64,000 nucleotides of DNA from Atopsyche davidsoni (lineage: Eukaryota > Arthropoda > Insecta > Trichoptera > Hydrobiosidae), in contig JAILWY010000027.1 of the NCBI GenBank assembly GCA_022113835.1, positions 2,234,501-2,298,500 on the forward strand. Direction: 5' to 3'. The notes below the pieces were generated by a model, which was given only the letters and a program-made list of their open reading frames with translations, did no database searches and was not told where the DNA came from. Below, in pieces: positions 62,474 to 64,000 of this stretch. The translations under genes were made by a program, and so were the position numbers. The stretch's first letter is position 1, and the number at the start of each line of letters is the position of its first letter.

Positions 62474-63643
62474 TTGGGTCTATTCTTTAAAAACCGGATT
62501 TTTTTAAAGAAATTTGAGAATTATAGAAAATCTTGTACAATTCTTTTATTCAAAGTATTATCCATCGGAAGTTACAACATTTTCCCATCTTTCTGGCATT
62601 TTGTTAATGCCATCCCAAAAAAAACCGGTCATGTTTTGGACCAAAGAACAAATCGAGGCAATTTTTGATGCCTTGGACTGAAGTGAAGTGTATTCCGGAA
62701 AGTCCACTTTGCATCGACCGAATCAAAAGGTAGTCAGAAGGCGCCAAGTCTGGACTATATGGCGGGTGGGGCAGGACTTCCTATCCGCTATTTTCCAAAT
62801 AGTTTTTAACGGGTTGAGCAACATGTGGACGAGCATTGTCATGTTACACCTGTCCAGTAATGGTTTCACCCGGTTTTAAAACCTCATAATACACAACTCC
62901 CTTTTGGTCCCACCAAATACAGAGCATTATCTTGGCAGCGGGAATATTCTTCCTCGGTGTCTATTTGGCTGGTTGGCGGGGCTTCAAATACGATTTTTTG
63001 CTCTTTAGTTTGTCTTAATGAATCCATTTTTCGATGCCAGTAACAATTCGATGCAAAAATGACTTCTTTTTATGACGCTCGAGCAGCATTTCAGACATGC
63101 AAATTGCCTTTCCACGTCCCTCAGGTTCAACTCGTATGGCACCCAATTTCCTTGCTTCTGGATAGATTCCAATGCTTTTAGGCGCTTGGAAATGGCTGTT
63201 TGAGGCAGGTCTAATGATTCTGCAAGCTCTTCTTGTGTTTGACATGAGTCTTGATCGAGTAACTCTTCCAATTATTCATCTTCAAACTTTTACGACTGTC
63301 CACGCCGTTTTTGTCTTTGATGTCAAAATCGCCACTTTTAAAGCATTGAAACCTCTCAAAACTGTGTTTTCCATACAATCCCATGAGCAAACGATGGCTT
63401 TCAGCTGCAGTTTTCTTAGCAAAAAAGGGACTCAGCAAAACTTCCCGCAAATGCTGTTTTTTTCGCCATATTTAAATAAAATTATTAAAATATGATGCGC
63501 ACAAGCAAATCAAACATTGTAAACTGATTTTGACAGCTTATAAATAAAGCTTCAAAATGACATATATATTAATGATTTGCAACAGCGCATACACAAGTGT
63601 TGACATCTAGTGCCAAATTCCGGTTTTTATGTTATAGACCTAA
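62474..63643 (-). mobile_element. Near full-length inactive mariner element
   Basis: 1,170 bases with recognisable ends: ttgggtctattctttaaaaa at the left and, reading inward from the right on -, ttaggtctataacataaaaa; both then continue with accgga. TA lies immediately outside each end (62472-62473 and 63644-63645), the mariner target duplication. It is slightly shorter than the usual 1.3 kb because of internal deletions. Most intact transposon in the window. Confidence 0.85.
62525..63456 (-). pseudogene. Mariner (DD34D) transposase pseudogene
   Basis: From the start near 63456 the - strand reads, across several frames: KKTAAESHRLLMGLYGKHSF, FKSGDFDIKDKN, LLDQDSCQTQEELAESLDLP, QTAISKRLKALESIQKQGNW and VPYEL, then a frame change to HRIVTGIEKWIH. 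The first catalytic Asp (GDEKW) is Ile there. Downstream HDNARPHV keeps the second Asp, and PYSPDLAPSDYLL the third; the end is near DGxYFE. Frameshifts and stops are frequent. Same lineage as the relic at 58.2 kb, judged by shared residues around SPDLAPSDY and FTSxQGIKN. Confidence 0.85.
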
Positions 63644-63649
63644 TATTAT

Positions 63650-63915
63650 TATCCATCGTTTAATAGATCCAAATCCCATATAAGTTGCAAACCTTTTGTA
63701 CGATCTAAAAATTACAATGCTATTTTTATTATCTATCTGAGTATGTGTGCAATTTGCTTCAGAAGACAGACTAAAAAATATTTTATCACCTGTCACCAAT
63801 ATTGTTAATCTTGTTGAGGGACAAGGCATTTGATTGGTGAAGATCCATTATTATAATGATAAAGGTAACTTTGTATTCTTTCTTCACTTTGGGTTTATTA
63901 TATTTTTTGCATGAC
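63650..63915. other. AT-rich DNA without recognised genes
   Basis: Nothing recognised between the mariner and the hammerhead-like pair. Confidence 0.3.
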
Positions 63916-63952
63916 TAGTTTCGACCAAACAGACAAGGTCATCATCAGATCC
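63907..63952 (-). ncRNA. Hammerhead-ribozyme-like motif, Penelope type
   Basis: On the - strand: core CTGATGA, one unpaired T, stem II GACC / GGTC, then GAAAC, TA, GTC and ATGC. This fits the minimal type I hammerhead of Penelope-like elements: CUGANGA and GAAA cores, a two-base-pair stem III (AC/GU) closed by UA, and cleavage expected after GUC. Stem I is weak here (only about two pairs). The + strand partner at 63969 has a better 5' stem I strand (gcat, able to pair with atgc), but its 3' part lies outside the window. Whether it cleaves cannot be judged from sequence. Confidence 0.5.
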
Positions 63953-64000
63953 ATAACTAAACATATGCATCTGATGATGACCTAGTCTGTTTGGTCGAAA
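63919..64000. repeat. Inverted pair of hammerhead-like motifs at window end
   Basis: 63919-63950 and 63969-64000 are 32-base inverted copies with one mismatch and an 18-base spacer. Each reads ctgatgatgacc, a 10-base loop, ggtcgaaa. The right copy is cut by the window edge. Such paired ends occur in Penelope-like retroelements. Confidence 0.7.

Overview
This window looks like AT-rich, intron-or-intergenic nuclear DNA of an arthropod, most likely an insect. The evidence is a strongly AT-biased background with no long ORFs, DD34D mariner relics, hAT and pogo-like short elements, tRNA-derived SINEs, hammerhead-like ends of the Penelope type, and a short run of the arthropod telomere unit TTAGG. 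I see no bacterial operon, rRNA, functional tRNA, CRISPR array or complete protein-coding gene. Host coding content is limited to a few candidate exons (27009-27065 on +; 38910-39147 and 52677-52835 on -). I cannot assign these to a known gene.

Layout. 1-21 kb: two copies of one repeat (79-517 on +, 20511-20920 on -) face each other 20 kb apart and carry a decayed coding segment, possibly piggyBac-related. Between them lie two foldback tRNA-SINEs (9.3-9.9 kb and 12.4-12.8 kb), each with a 13-bp target duplication, and two inverted copies of a TTAA-bounded repeat (10.9-11.4 and 13.6-14.1 kb). 21-35 kb: an inverted Penelope/hammerhead-like repeat (21.5-21.85 kb), a third SINE copy (22.1 kb), GC-rich islands, a 57-bp candidate micro-exon, and about 7.5 kb of featureless AT-rich DNA. 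34.6-41.2 kb: a dispersed repeat with a three-copy tandem array beside it, a candidate terminal exon, a second repeat copy split by a 307-bp hAT MITE, a long (TA)n palindrome and a fourth SINE locus.

45-48 kb: a 189-bp hAT MITE, then a composite region bounded by pogo-like ends. It holds a hairpin containing four TTAGG units, eleven 51-bp minisatellite monomers that keep an open frame, and a partial hAT copy. 51.6-53.7 kb: a mariner relic cleanly split by a pogo-like MITE, a candidate terminal exon, and a degenerate tandem array. 54.8-64 kb: a different tRNA-like element, a truncated mariner, a hAT MITE carrying a Tc1/mariner-type fragment, a near full-length dead mariner (62474-63643), and a hammerhead-like inverted pair cut by the window end.

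The window is mainly a record of nested transposition. The most unusual signals are the foldback SINEs that appear to have inserted as whole inverted dimers, the TTAGG hairpin beside an in-frame minisatellite, and the paired hammerhead-like motifs. Copy comparisons were made by eye; identities and boundaries are approximate unless a terminal duplication is stated.
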